DNA of 38,311 nucleotides from CAZEHS01 sp964649745. Lineage in GTDB: Bacteria > Bacillota > Clostridia > Peptostreptococcales > Acidaminobacteraceae. Shown piece after piece: positions 7,199 to 15,345 of the stretch (position 1 is its first letter; every line of letters begins with the position of its first letter). The position numbers and the translations under genes are program-made. Below the pieces are notes generated by a model. It ran no database searches and was not told the DNA's origin. It saw only the letters and a list, made by a program, of their open reading frames with translations. Where the stretch lies: contig CAZYQI010000030.1 of NCBI GenBank assembly GCA_964649745.1, forward strand, positions 1 through 38,311. The letters are read 5' to 3'.

Positions 7199-8029
7199 AT
7201 GATTACGGAAAAACATCAGAATTTCAGCATGGATCGACAGGCAATACTCGTTGTAAGCTTTGGCACATCCTATGCGGAGACACGGGCAAAAACCATTGAT
7301 GCCGTTGAAGCAGAGATTTCGGCAGCCTATCCCGGCTACGCGATAAGAAGAGCCTTTACCTCTAAAATGATCATTAAGGTACTGCGGCAGCGGGACAACA
7401 TGATTGTTGATACCCCGGAAGAGGCCTTGAAAAAGCTTTATGAAGAGGGATATTCCACCGTGGTGGTACAGCCCCTTCATATCATTAACGGCTCAGAATA
7501 CCACGACACCATCCGGATCTGTGAGAAATACCGAAGGGGTTTTCACCGATTCTCCGTGGGAGCTGCGCTTTTAAGTACCACGCAGGATTATAGACAGGTG
7601 ATTGACATCATGCTTCAACATGCCCCGGAGCTGAAAGAGGATGAGGCCCTTCTTCTGATGGGCCACGGCAGTGTTCACAGTTCCAATGCCGCTTATCCGG
7701 CCTTGGATTACACCTTCAAGCAGACGGGCAATTCCCATGTGCATGTGGGCACCGTGGAAGGATACCCGGAGCTTCCGGAGGTGCTGGAAATGATGGCTCC
7801 CTACGGTTATAAAAAGGTCTACATGATGCCCTTGATGCTGGTAGCGGGGGATCACGCTCAGAACGACATGGCCGGTGACGAAGAGGATTCCTGGAAGACA
7901 ATTCTGGAACAAAACGGCTATAAAGCGGAACCGATCCTCATCGGCATGGGCGAAATGCCGGAAATAAGAAAAATGTATGTGGCCCATTTGGAAGAAGCAT
8001 TTGAGCGAATCCCTCAGGAGGTACTATGA
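7199..8029 (+). CDS. cbiK: Sirohydrochlorin cobaltochelatase CbiK
   Basis: Class II chelatase that inserts Co2+ into sirohydrochlorin (factor II) at the start of the anaerobic cobalamin pathway. The N-terminal ILVVSFGTSY is the family start motif. The two metal-binding histidines are H156 (LMGHGS) and H219 (AGDHAQNDMAG). The 276-residue length is normal for CbiK and about double that of the short CbiX form. ATG 7199 is fixed by AGGAGG at 7188-7193, 5 nt upstream; an in-frame extension back to 7106 would run through the riboswitch terminator and is rejected. It overlaps cbiC by 4 nt (ATGA). No signal peptide is present, so it should be cytoplasmic. Confidence 0.94.
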   Translation: MITEKHQNFSMDRQAILVVSFGTSYAETRAKTIDAVEAEISAAYPGYAIRRAFTSKMIIKVLRQRDNMIVDTPEEALKKLYEEGYSTVVVQPLHIINGSEYHDTIRICEKYRRGFHRFSVGAALLSTTQDYRQVIDIMLQHAPELKEDEALLLMGHGSVHSSNAAYPALDYTFKQTGNSHVHVGTVEGYPELPEVLEMMAPYGYKKVYMMPLMLVAGDHAQNDMAGDEEDSWKTILEQNGYKAEPILIGMGEMPEIRKMYVAHLEEAFERIPQEVL

Positions 8030-8691
8030 CGTATCCGGAAATCAATGTGATCAACCCCCAGGACATTGAAAGCAAGAGCATGATGATCATTGAATCTGAA
8101 ATGGGCCCCCATTCCTTCACTTCTCTTGAGCTGAAGGTTGTAAAACGGGTTATTCATACCACTGCGGATTTTGAATATAAGGATCTGATTGTTTTTCATA
8201 ACAACCCCTTGGAAAAAGCACTGGATGCGATACAAAAGGGCCGCAGTATCTATGCGGATACCCGAATGGCGGCATCCGGCATCAATGCCGGTGAGGTTAG
8301 CCGCTGGGGAGGCGAGGTGATCACGGCCATTCAGGATGCTTCCATTGCGGCGGAGGCCAAGGAACGGGGAATTACCCGATCCATGGTGGCCATGGAACAG
8401 ATATGCCGGCGCCCGGATATCGGTATTTTTGCCATCGGGAATGCGCCGACGGCACTTTTCGTCCTGATGGAGCATATACGTCAGGGATTGGTGAAGCCGG
8501 ATCTGGTAGTGGGGGTTCCCATCGGCTTTGTAGGAGCCGCGGAATCCAAGGAGGCACTGCTGGAGATTGATGTGCCAGCTGTGGTGATCAGGGGCCGCAA
8601 AGGCGGCAGTCCGGTGGCTGCTACGATTATCAATGCGTTGCTGTATGTCTTGCGGGAGGAAATAGAAAATGGAGCAGACCCTCGTCCGTGA
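8026..8691 (+). CDS. cbiC: Cobalt-precorrin-8 methylmutase CbiC
   Basis: Catalyses the 1,5-shift of the C11 methyl group to C12, turning cobalt-precorrin-8 into cobyrinic acid, the last ring-modifying step. The catalytic histidine is H44 in RVIHTTADFEYKD. Further family segments are DTRMAASGIN, IGNAPTALF, VGVPIGFVGAAESKE and VIRGRKGGSPVAATIINALLY. The 221-residue length is typical. Its ATG overlaps the stop of cbiK and has CAGGAGGT upstream; its 3' end overlaps cbiD by 23 nt, indicating translational coupling. Confidence 0.95.
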   Translation: MTYPEINVINPQDIESKSMMIIESEMGPHSFTSLELKVVKRVIHTTADFEYKDLIVFHNNPLEKALDAIQKGRSIYADTRMAASGINAGEVSRWGGEVITAIQDASIAAEAKERGITRSMVAMEQICRRPDIGIFAIGNAPTALFVLMEHIRQGLVKPDLVVGVPIGFVGAAESKEALLEIDVPAVVIRGRKGGSPVAATIINALLYVLREEIENGADPRP

Positions 8692-9793
8692 TGGGAAAGA
8701 ACTGAAATATGGCTATACCACAGGTACCTGTGCTGCAGGAGCAACATTGGCCGCTGTCCTTTTTCTCGAAACAGGAGAAGCGCCCTTGGCGGTATCCATT
8801 GATACGCCCAAGGGTTGGCGGGTACCTCTGGAGGTGCTTGATCCCAAACGGGGTGAGGATTGGGCTCAAGCAACCATTCGCAAAGATGCAGGGGACGATC
8901 CGGATGTAACCCACGGACACCTTGTGGTTGCAACGGTGAAACGGAATACATCAGGAACGGTCTGTTTTTTCGCAGGAAAAGGAGTTGGAAGGATCACGCG
9001 ACCGGGCCTCCAGATTCCGGTCGGCGAGCCGGCCATCAATCCGGTTCCCAGGAGGATGATCGAAGCTGTTCTAAAGCCTTACATAGATCCGGAAGCGGGA
9101 TTCGATGTGACAATCGCCGTGCCGGAGGGTGAAGAAATCGCTAAAAAGACCTTCAATCCCCGACTGGGAATTGAAGGGGGGATTTCCATCATCGGAACCT
9201 CCGGAATTGTGGAACCCATGAGCGAGGATGCGTTAAAGGAATCTCTGGCGATTGATCTGAATATGAAAAAGGCCATGGGCTTGCGGCGCATCGTTATGAC
9301 CCCCGGCAATTATGGCCGCGATATCGGTATTACCCTGGGCCTGTCTGAAGAACAGGTGGTGAAAACCAGCAATTTTGCCGGATTTATGCTGGACAGGGCT
9401 GCTGAGGCGGGCTTTGAGGAAATCCTCTGGGTGGGTCATATCGGAAAATTGGTCAAGGTAGCCGCAGGTATTTTCCAGACGCACAGCAGTATGGCCGATG
9501 GCAGATTGGAAACCCTGGGAGCCTGGGCCGGCGCCCAAGGGGCTCCGCAATCCCTTATCATAGAAATACTCCAGAGCAACACCACCGAAGAAGCAGTGGA
9601 AATCATTCATAAGGCGGGATTCGATTCGGTATTTCCGGTCCTTGCAAGGCGTGTCAGTGAACGGTCCATGGAACGGGTACAGAACCGACTGAAGGTTGGA
9701 ACCATCCTTTTCACCCTGGAGCAGGGTGTGGTGGGAATGGACCATAACGGCAGAGTTATGCTGGAGGTGATGGGGCATGGAAAAGCAGATTAA
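8669..9793 (+). CDS. cbiD: Cobalt-precorrin-5B C1-methyltransferase CbiD
   Basis: S-adenosylmethionine-dependent enzyme that methylates C1 of cobalt-precorrin-5B, the step specific to the oxygen-independent route. The N-terminal YGYTTGTCAAGA is diagnostic of CbiD and carries the conserved threonine/cysteine cluster. Later family segments are GVGRITRPGLQIPVGEPAINPVPRRMI and TPGNYGRDIG. At 374 residues the length is normal. The start lies inside the end of cbiC and its stop is 17 nt inside cbiE. It does not belong to the tetrapyrrole methylase fold seen in cbiE, L, F and H. Confidence 0.95.
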   Translation: MEQTLVRDGKELKYGYTTGTCAAGATLAAVLFLETGEAPLAVSIDTPKGWRVPLEVLDPKRGEDWAQATIRKDAGDDPDVTHGHLVVATVKRNTSGTVCFFAGKGVGRITRPGLQIPVGEPAINPVPRRMIEAVLKPYIDPEAGFDVTIAVPEGEEIAKKTFNPRLGIEGGISIIGTSGIVEPMSEDALKESLAIDLNMKKAMGLRRIVMTPGNYGRDIGITLGLSEEQVVKTSNFAGFMLDRAAEAGFEEILWVGHIGKLVKVAAGIFQTHSSMADGRLETLGAWAGAQGAPQSLIIEILQSNTTEEAVEIIHKAGFDSVFPVLARRVSERSMERVQNRLKVGTILFTLEQGVVGMDHNGRVMLEVMGHGKAD

Positions 9794-10424
9794 TGTAGTG
9801 GGCATCGGTCCCGGCAATCCGGACTGGCTGACTCCCATAGCCCGACGCATTCTTTCGGAATCCGATGTGGTTGTAGGAGGGCGCAGGCAATTGTCTGAGC
9901 TGTCCGGCATCATCAACGAATCCCGGCTCCTGGAGGGAAATTACGCCGAAACAGCCGCCTGGATCACCGAACATGCGGATACCCTGAGAATTTCTGTAGC
10001 GGTATCCGGAGATACCGGCTTCCACAGCCTCCTGGGTTATCTTCGCAAGCATCTGGAAGGTGTCCGGCTGAATGTCATCCCGGGGATCGGTTCACTGCAG
10101 TATTTTTTCGGGCGCCTGGGCCTGGGATGGGAAAAAGCAGTGCTCCTTAGTGCCCATGGAAGGGAGCTGAACCTGGAACCCTTCGACGGAAAAACGCTGG
10201 CGGGGATACTGACCGATACGGTTATGACGCCGGGGGCCATTTCATCGGAGCTGATGCTGCTGGGAAAGGACGCGCTGTGGATGGCAGTGGGGGAAAATCT
10301 GTCCTATGAGAATGAAGCCATAACCATCGCTCCCATCGAGGAAATTCAGACGATGCTCTTTGAACCGCTGAACGCGGTGATCATACTGCCGGCAGAGCTG
10401 GCAGCCGTTCTAAAGGAGCGGTGA
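9777..10424 (+). CDS. cbiE: Cobalt-precorrin-7 C5-methyltransferase CbiE
   Basis: Tetrapyrrole methylase that adds the C5 methyl group, in the family often named precorrin-6Y methyltransferase. The SAM-binding N-terminal loop is VVGIGPGNPDWLTPIARRIL, followed by VVVGGRRQLSEL; VSGDTGFHSLLGYLRKHL and VIPGIGSLQYFFGRLGL are the usual second and third motifs. At 215 residues it is a stand-alone CbiE, not the fused CobL. A 206-nt gap carrying an inverted repeat separates it from its usual partner cbiT. Confidence 0.93.
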   Translation: MEKQINVVGIGPGNPDWLTPIARRILSESDVVVGGRRQLSELSGIINESRLLEGNYAETAAWITEHADTLRISVAVSGDTGFHSLLGYLRKHLEGVRLNVIPGIGSLQYFFGRLGLGWEKAVLLSAHGRELNLEPFDGKTLAGILTDTVMTPGAISSELMLLGKDALWMAVGENLSYENEAITIAPIEEIQTMLFEPLNAVIILPAELAAVLKER

Positions 10425-10441
10425 ACAAGTCGATATATTGA

Positions 10442-10590
10442 TAGCCACGGATAACACGGATTTCCACGGATTAGTCAGTAAGGCGTTCTGTCACGAGAAC
10501 ATGATCATATACTATTATTCGTAGGAGTGGCCTCATTTGATAGGCCAGATCATCCCTTTTTCATCCGTGAGAATCCGTGTTATCCGTGGC
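10442..10590. repeat. Inverted repeat, family A copy 2, inside the cob operon
   Basis: Left arm 10442-10473 (TAGCCACGGATAACACGGAT, then TTCCACGGATTA) and right arm 10563-10590 (ends ATCCGTGTTATCCGTGGC) enclose a unique 89-nt centre that itself contains TGGCC and GGCCA half-sites. It sits between cbiE and cbiT. No promoter or T-run terminator is obvious in it, so the transcript probably carries it as a long hairpin. Confidence 0.9.
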
Positions 10591-10630
10591 AAATGGTTTA
10601 TCTCCATGGGTCTAAGAAAGGACGGTATAC

Positions 10631-11233
10631 ATGCATAATTCCGATTATCGCGCAGGGTTCCTGCCTGACAGTGCTTATCAGAGGGGTTCTGTTCCGATGA
10701 CAAAGGAAGAGGTTCGCTGGCTGTCCCTCCTGAAGCTTCGCATCGGCGCCGGGGACTCGATACTGGATATCGGTGCAGGAACTGGGTCGGTTACGGTGGG
10801 GGCGGCACTTCTGGCACATCAGGGAAGTGTAACCGCAGTGGAGAGAAACCCGGAAGCTGTCGAACTGATACGGCTCAACGCTGAAAAAGCAGGTGCGGGC
10901 AATATTCATGTACTGTCAGGGGCTGCCCCCGAGATTCTGACGGGGCTCACCATGTTCAACGGAATATTCATAGGGGGCAGCGGAGGGAATATGGGGGCTT
11001 TAATCGACTGGTGCGCTCTGCATCTGTGCCCCGGGGGCCGTATGGTCATCAACACGGTGACCCTGGAAAATGCCGCAGAGGCATCCCTCCATGTCAAGAA
11101 TGGCTCATTTGAAGAGATTGAAATGATACAGGTATCCATAGCCCGTGGACGAAATGTCGGTAGCCTCACCATGATGGAGGCCCATAACCCGGTTATGATC
11201 CTGTCGGCAACCAGGAGGAAGGATGAAAGGTAA
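10631..11233 (+). CDS. cbiT: Cobalt-precorrin-6B C15-methyltransferase (decarboxylating) CbiT
   Basis: Class I Rossmann methyltransferase that methylates C15 and removes the C12 acetate carboxyl group. The glycine-rich SAM loop is ILDIGAGTGSVTVGAALL at about residues 44-61, followed by the acidic VTAVERNPEAVELI. The N-terminus GFLPDSAYQRGSVPMTKEEVRWLSL is the family hallmark. At 200 residues it matches stand-alone CbiT. The ATG has AGAAAGGA 8 nt upstream. It overlaps the next gene by 11 nt, so coupling is restored after the repeat. Confidence 0.93.
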   Translation: MHNSDYRAGFLPDSAYQRGSVPMTKEEVRWLSLLKLRIGAGDSILDIGAGTGSVTVGAALLAHQGSVTAVERNPEAVELIRLNAEKAGAGNIHVLSGAAPEILTGLTMFNGIFIGGSGGNMGALIDWCALHLCPGGRMVINTVTLENAAEASLHVKNGSFEEIEMIQVSIARGRNVGSLTMMEAHNPVMILSATRRKDER

Positions 11234-11936
11234 ATTTTACGGCATCGGTGTAGGACCGGGAGATCCGGGTCTGATCACCATGAAGGCGGTTGAATTGATT
11301 GGCAGGGCAGATGTGATTGTGTGCCCGGAATCGAAGAAGGACGAGGGCAGCATTGCCCTGAAGATAGCGGAGAATTACATACGGCCGGGAACGGAGATGC
11401 TTACCCTGGTATTCCCCATGACGGCGGACCGTGAGGTACTGGAGACCGCATGGCGAGCCAATGCCCTTCGTATTCACCAGGAAACGGAACAAGGAAAGAC
11501 TCTGGTGTTTCTAACCCTGGGGGATCCCACGGTTTTCAGTACCTATATGTATATGGTGCCTTATCTGTTAGAACAGGGAGTGGCCGTAGAAACCATCCCC
11601 GGCATCACCTCCTTTACCGCAGTGGCATCCCGAATGAATATACCTCTTACCCTGGGCCACGAAACCCTGGCGGTGGTGCCTCTGGAAAAGGGCTGCGGCA
11701 ATGCCCGGGCGGCCCTGGAGAGCTTCGACAACTGCGTCATCATGAAGCCCTCCCATGACAGTGTGGCCCTGGCGGCACTGCTGACGGAGATGGGCCTGGA
11801 GGATAAGTTCGTGCTTATCAGCCGCTGCGGCAGTGAAGAAGAGGCCCTGTGTACGGATATCAAGGATATCGCCGCAGGCAATGTGCCCTATCTTTCGACG
11901 ATGATTGTTAAAAAAGGAGGTCTTACCCTTGGCTGA
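11223..11936 (+). CDS. cbiL: Cobalt-factor II / precorrin-2 C20-methyltransferase CbiL
   Basis: Tetrapyrrole methylase that adds the C20 methyl group, the first methylation after cobalt insertion. Signatures are FYGIGVGPGDPGLITMKAVELI with VIVCPESKKDEGSIA, FLTLGDPTVFSTYMYMV, and ETIPGITSFTAVASRMNIPL, which distinguish CbiL/CobI from CbiF and CbiH. The 237-residue length is typical. It overlaps both cbiT (11 nt) and cbiF (8 nt). Its last codons contain the ribosome binding site of cbiF. Confidence 0.93.
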   Translation: MKGKFYGIGVGPGDPGLITMKAVELIGRADVIVCPESKKDEGSIALKIAENYIRPGTEMLTLVFPMTADREVLETAWRANALRIHQETEQGKTLVFLTLGDPTVFSTYMYMVPYLLEQGVAVETIPGITSFTAVASRMNIPLTLGHETLAVVPLEKGCGNARAALESFDNCVIMKPSHDSVALAALLTEMGLEDKFVLISRCGSEEEALCTDIKDIAAGNVPYLSTMIVKKGGLTLG

Positions 11937-12684
11937 GGTGATATTTGTAGGAGCAGGCCCCGGTGATCCGGAGCTGATTACCATAAAGGGGCAGCGGGCG
12001 GTGGAAGAGGCCGATGTAATCATTTATGCCGGCTCCCTGGTGAACCCGGAGGTGCTGGCAAAGCGAAAAGTCGGCACACCGGTGCATAACAGCGCTGAAA
12101 TGACTCTGGATCAGGTAATCGCTGTGATGCGGGAAGCCTTCGCAGAAGGTAAAACCGTAGCACGTGTTCATACCGGAGATCCCAGTATCTATGGTGCTAT
12201 CCGTGAGCAGATAGACCGGTTGGATGAATTGGGCATACCCTGCAGGGTCATCCCCGGCGTCAGCAGCTTTGTGGCTTCCGCCGCTGCGCTTCGCCGCGAA
12301 TTCACCCTGCCGGAGATATCCCAGACCGTTATCTGTACGCGGCTTGAAGGCCGGACCCCGGTACCGGAGGCCGAGCAGCTGGAAAAGCTGGCTTCCCATC
12401 AAGCCTCCATGGCTATCTTTCTTTCAGTGCAGATGATTGATGAAGTGGTGGCGCGACTTTGCACCCACTATAGCCCGGATACCCCGGTGGCCATTGTTGA
12501 AAAAGCCACTTGGCCGGATCAGCGGATCATTCAGGGTACCCTGGCAGACATTGGAGACAAGGTACGGGAGGCCGGCATACGGAAAACCGCGCAGATTCTT
12601 GTGGGCCGATTTCTGGGGGATGAATATGCCCTGTCGAAGCTGTATGACCCGAATTTCACTCACGAATACAGGAGCGCCAAATAA
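11929..12684 (+). CDS. cbiF: Cobalt-precorrin-4 C11-methyltransferase CbiF
   Basis: Tetrapyrrole methylase that adds the C11 methyl group. Family segments are VIFVGAGPGDPELITIKGQRAVEEADVIIYAGSLVNPEVL, HTGDPSIYGAIREQID, and VIPGVSSFVASAAALRREFTLPEISQTVI. I place the start at TTG 11929 because AAGGAGG at 11914-11920 is 8 nt upstream and the protein then begins directly at the SAM-binding strand; a TTG at 11905 lies upstream of this ribosome binding site. The rare start codon may lower its translation relative to neighbours. Length 251 residues is normal. Confidence 0.94.
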   Translation: MAEVIFVGAGPGDPELITIKGQRAVEEADVIIYAGSLVNPEVLAKRKVGTPVHNSAEMTLDQVIAVMREAFAEGKTVARVHTGDPSIYGAIREQIDRLDELGIPCRVIPGVSSFVASAAALRREFTLPEISQTVICTRLEGRTPVPEAEQLEKLASHQASMAIFLSVQMIDEVVARLCTHYSPDTPVAIVEKATWPDQRIIQGTLADIGDKVREAGIRKTAQILVGRFLGDEYALSKLYDPNFTHEYRSAK

Positions 12685-13700
12685 TGAAAATCGCCATACT
12701 CTCTGTTTCAAGAAAGGGATTTGCCCTGTCTAAAAAACTGACGGAGAGTTACCCGGAGGCTGTGGTTCACACCTCTGGTTCATGGCGCGAAAGTGACTCC
12801 CAGGCCATTGTTCCAGATCTTAAAGCTTTAACGGGAAAGCTGTTTGACCAGATGGATGCCCTGATCTTTGTTATGGCGTCCGGAATTGCCGTGCGGATGA
12901 TTGCGCCGTACCTGAAGGGGAAGGATTCGGACCCGGCGGTGTTGGTGATGGACGATCAGGGTAAATGGGTGATCCCTCTGCTTTCCGGCCATATAGGCGG
13001 CGCCAACGAACTGGCGGTGACAATTGCGGGCCGGCTTGGAGCCCAGGCAGCGGTTACCACGGCTACCGATGGGGAAGGACTCACCGCGGTGGATATGCTG
13101 GCAATAAGCCGGAACTGTGCCATCGCCAGTCTTGAATCGGCCAAGCGGGCAACAGCAGCGTTGTTGGAGGGAGAACAAATCGGGGTCTGTTCATGGAAGC
13201 CGGGGGCGAATCTCCTTCCGGAGGGATATTATGCGGTGTCGTCCCGTCCATTGGGAAGTGATGGCTGGCGGGTTCTCATCACACCGTATGCGGTGGAGCC
13301 GGAAGCAAAAGAGGTTTGGCTGATTCCCCGGTGTATTACCCTGGGAATGGGGTGTCGCAAGGATGCAGACTATGATGCTATTATGAAGCTGGTTGAGGAA
13401 GGGCTTGCTGAATTGGGCTTGGATCGGAGAGCGGTATCCAAAATCGCTTCTATCGATTTGAAGGCCCGGGAGCCCGGCCTGAACCGATTGGCGGAAGTCT
13501 TGAAGGTTCCCTTGGTTACCTATCCGGCGCAAGTATTGGAACAGGCGGCATCCGAGTGTGTACAATCGAAATTTGTAAAAAGTGTTACCGGTGTGGGGGC
13601 CGTATCGGAACCGGCCGGCGCTGTTGCCTCCGGGGGCAGGTGTCTGCTGCCGAAACGGGCGTTGAACGGCATTACGTTATCAATTTGGGAGGACTGCTGA
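12684..13700 (+). CDS. cbiG: Cobalt-precorrin-5A hydrolase CbiG
   Basis: Opens the delta-lactone of cobalt-precorrin-5A and releases the C20 fragment as acetaldehyde, the ring-contraction exit step of the anaerobic route. The N-terminal and middle domains have FVMASGIAVRMIAPYLKGKDSDPAVLVMD and IPLLSGHIGGANELA; the C-terminal domain begins LGMGCRKDADYDAIMKLVEEGL and includes KIASIDLKAREPGLNRLAE. Length 338 residues is typical. Its ATG shares one base with the cbiF stop (TAATG). The presence of CbiG and CbiD together marks the oxygen-independent pathway. Confidence 0.94.
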   Translation: MKIAILSVSRKGFALSKKLTESYPEAVVHTSGSWRESDSQAIVPDLKALTGKLFDQMDALIFVMASGIAVRMIAPYLKGKDSDPAVLVMDDQGKWVIPLLSGHIGGANELAVTIAGRLGAQAAVTTATDGEGLTAVDMLAISRNCAIASLESAKRATAALLEGEQIGVCSWKPGANLLPEGYYAVSSRPLGSDGWRVLITPYAVEPEAKEVWLIPRCITLGMGCRKDADYDAIMKLVEEGLAELGLDRRAVSKIASIDLKAREPGLNRLAEVLKVPLVTYPAQVLEQAASECVQSKFVKSVTGVGAVSEPAGAVASGGRCLLPKRALNGITLSIWEDC

Positions 13701-13701
13701 C

Positions 13702-14439
13702 ATGCAGACTGGAATCATACGCGTGGTAGGAATAGGACCCGGCAGCGAAGAACTGATGTCGCCCAAGGCCCATAAGGCTTTGGAAGCTTCGTCGGTAATT
13801 GTGGGCTATTCCGCCTATATCGAATTGGTTGAACATCTTCTGGAAGGAAAGACGGTGGTTTCCTCCGGTATGAGGCGGGAGGTGGACCGCTGCCAGCAGG
13901 TGCTGAAATATGCTCTGGAAGGGCAGGACACTGCTCTGATCAGCAGCGGCGACGCCGGAATTTACGGGATGGCGGGAATTATGCTGGAGCTGGTTCAACG
14001 GGAGGGTCATGACATCCAGGTGGAGATCGTACCGGGAATCACCGCTTCCCAGGCAGCAGCAGCTGTTTTGGGGGCCCCGCTGATGCACGATTTTGTCACC
14101 ATTAGCCTCAGCGATCTGATGACGGAGTGGAGCGTTATTGAAAAGCGTCTTCATGCCGCCGGAGCAGGGGACTTTGTGGTGTGTCTCTACAACCCCAAGA
14201 GCAAAGGCCGCCCCGACCATATTCTTCGGGCTCAGGAGATCCTGCTGCAGTATAAGCGGCCGGAAACCCCGGTGGGCATCGTGCGCAATGCTGCCAGGGA
14301 AGGGGAAACCGCAACCATCAGCAGGCTGGATTGCTTCACCGAGTGTGAAATAGATATGTTCTCAACGGTGATCATCGGAAACCAGGCAACATACACCCAT
14401 AAGAACCGAATGATAACACCCAGGGGGTACACCCTGTGA
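13702..14439 (+). CDS. cbiH: Cobalt-precorrin-3 C17-methyltransferase CbiH
   Basis: Tetrapyrrole methylase that methylates C17 and drives ring contraction in the anaerobic pathway. Family segments are VVGIGPGSEELMSPKAHKALEASSVIVGYSAYIEL, ISSGDAGIYGMAGIMLEL, and VPGITASQAAAAVLGAPLMHDFVTISLSDLM, followed by DFVVCLYNPKSKGRPDHI. This is the short 245-residue form, without the C-terminal Fe-S extension some CbiH proteins carry. One nucleotide separates it from cbiG and its TGA overlaps the GTG start of cbiJ. Confidence 0.94.
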   Translation: MQTGIIRVVGIGPGSEELMSPKAHKALEASSVIVGYSAYIELVEHLLEGKTVVSSGMRREVDRCQQVLKYALEGQDTALISSGDAGIYGMAGIMLELVQREGHDIQVEIVPGITASQAAAAVLGAPLMHDFVTISLSDLMTEWSVIEKRLHAAGAGDFVVCLYNPKSKGRPDHILRAQEILLQYKRPETPVGIVRNAAREGETATISRLDCFTECEIDMFSTVIIGNQATYTHKNRMITPRGYTL

Positions 14440-15194
14440 TTCTGGTTATGTCAGGCACCTCCGACGGGAATGATCTTGCCGCAGCCATTCAGAAAAGAGG
14501 CTTTCCGGTACTTGTTACGGTTACCAGCGCCTACGGGGAATCCCTGGCTGTGGAGCATGGCCTGAATGTGCATGTGGGTCCCCTGGATGCGGATGCCCTC
14601 CTCCAAATCATTGAACAAAATGCTGTGAGGCTGCTGGTCGATGCCACCCATCCCTATGCGGTTCAGGCGTCGCTTACGGCAATGGAGGCATCACAGAGAA
14701 CCGGAATACCTTGTTTCCGTTACGAAAGGCCACTAAGTACAGCAGATGAACCGTTCCTCCTCTCGTTTTCAACGATTGAAGCCCTGTGCGACGCTGTGGG
14801 GAATGAAGCAGGGAATGTTCTGCTCACCCTGGGTAGCAATCAGTTGCCATATTTCAGCAGCTTAGAGAATAGGGACCGCATTTATATCCGGATGCTGCCT
14901 GTGCCGGCACTAATCGAAAAATGTCTGGAGCTGGGATTCAGAGCGGACCATATTCTTGCAATGCAGGGGCCCTTCAGTGCAGATTTAAACACGGCCCTTA
15001 TCCGACAGTGGGACATATCCGTGATGGTTACAAAAGACAGTGCGTCTCCGGGCGGATTTGCTGAAAAGCTGGAAGCGGCACGGCTCACAGGAACGCGGAT
15101 GTTTCTGCTTAAAAGGCCGGAAATAGCCTATGTAAGGGCATACAGCGCTGCGGAACCCTTACTGGAAAGTATAGAAGATTTATTTCGGGTGTAA
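14436..15194 (+). CDS. cbiJ: Cobalt-precorrin-6A reductase CbiJ
   Basis: NAD(P)H-dependent reductase acting on cobalt-precorrin-6A. The start MILVMSGTSDGNDLAAAI is the family nucleotide-binding motif, followed by LLVDATHPYAVQASLTAMEAS, GNVLLTLGSNQL, RMLPVP and ILAMQGPFSADLN. The GTG start at 14436 overlaps the cbiH stop in a GTGA and has AGGGGGT about 8 nt upstream. At 252 residues it is normal. It is the last gene of the operon, with a clear terminator after it; cbiA, cbiP, cbiB and cobalt transport genes are not in this window. Confidence 0.94.
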   Translation: MILVMSGTSDGNDLAAAIQKRGFPVLVTVTSAYGESLAVEHGLNVHVGPLDADALLQIIEQNAVRLLVDATHPYAVQASLTAMEASQRTGIPCFRYERPLSTADEPFLLSFSTIEALCDAVGNEAGNVLLTLGSNQLPYFSSLENRDRIYIRMLPVPALIEKCLELGFRADHILAMQGPFSADLNTALIRQWDISVMVTKDSASPGGFAEKLEAARLTGTRMFLLKRPEIAYVRAYSAAEPLLESIEDLFRV

Positions 15195-15203
15195 GCAAGT
15201 CCT

Positions 15204-15240
15204 GAAATCCCCTTAATACTGGGGATTTTCTGTTTTTTTT
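15204..15240 (+). terminator. Terminator of the cobalamin operon
   Basis: AAATCCCC (15205-15212) pairs with GGGGATTT (15221-15228) across an 8-nt loop, followed by a T-rich tract reaching eight consecutive T residues at 15233-15240. It starts 10 nt after the cbiJ stop. Confidence 0.88.
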
Positions 15241-15249
15241 GAAAGCTTA

Positions 15250-15258
15250 TGCTACAAT
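15250..15258 (+). promoter_or_regulatory. Extended -10 promoter of the GGDEF-EAL operon
   Basis: TGCTACAAT at 15250-15258 is an extended -10 element; the -35 region falls in the T-tract of the preceding terminator and has no good hexamer. Transcription would begin near 15265, which argues for the ATG at 15346 and against an upstream ATG at 15271. Confidence 0.5.
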
Positions 15259-15345
15259 CAGGGTATAACCATGGTAGTGCTGATCCGTAAACTGGATAGT
15301 AATGACCTCATCATTACTGATATACAGGCCGGGAGAGGAATTGTC

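Noticed and set aside
15271..15345. N-terminal extension of the GGDEF-EAL gene
   Set aside because: ATG 15271 has no good ribosome binding site and is only about 6 nt after the predicted transcription start, while ATG 15346 has GAGAGGA at the right distance.
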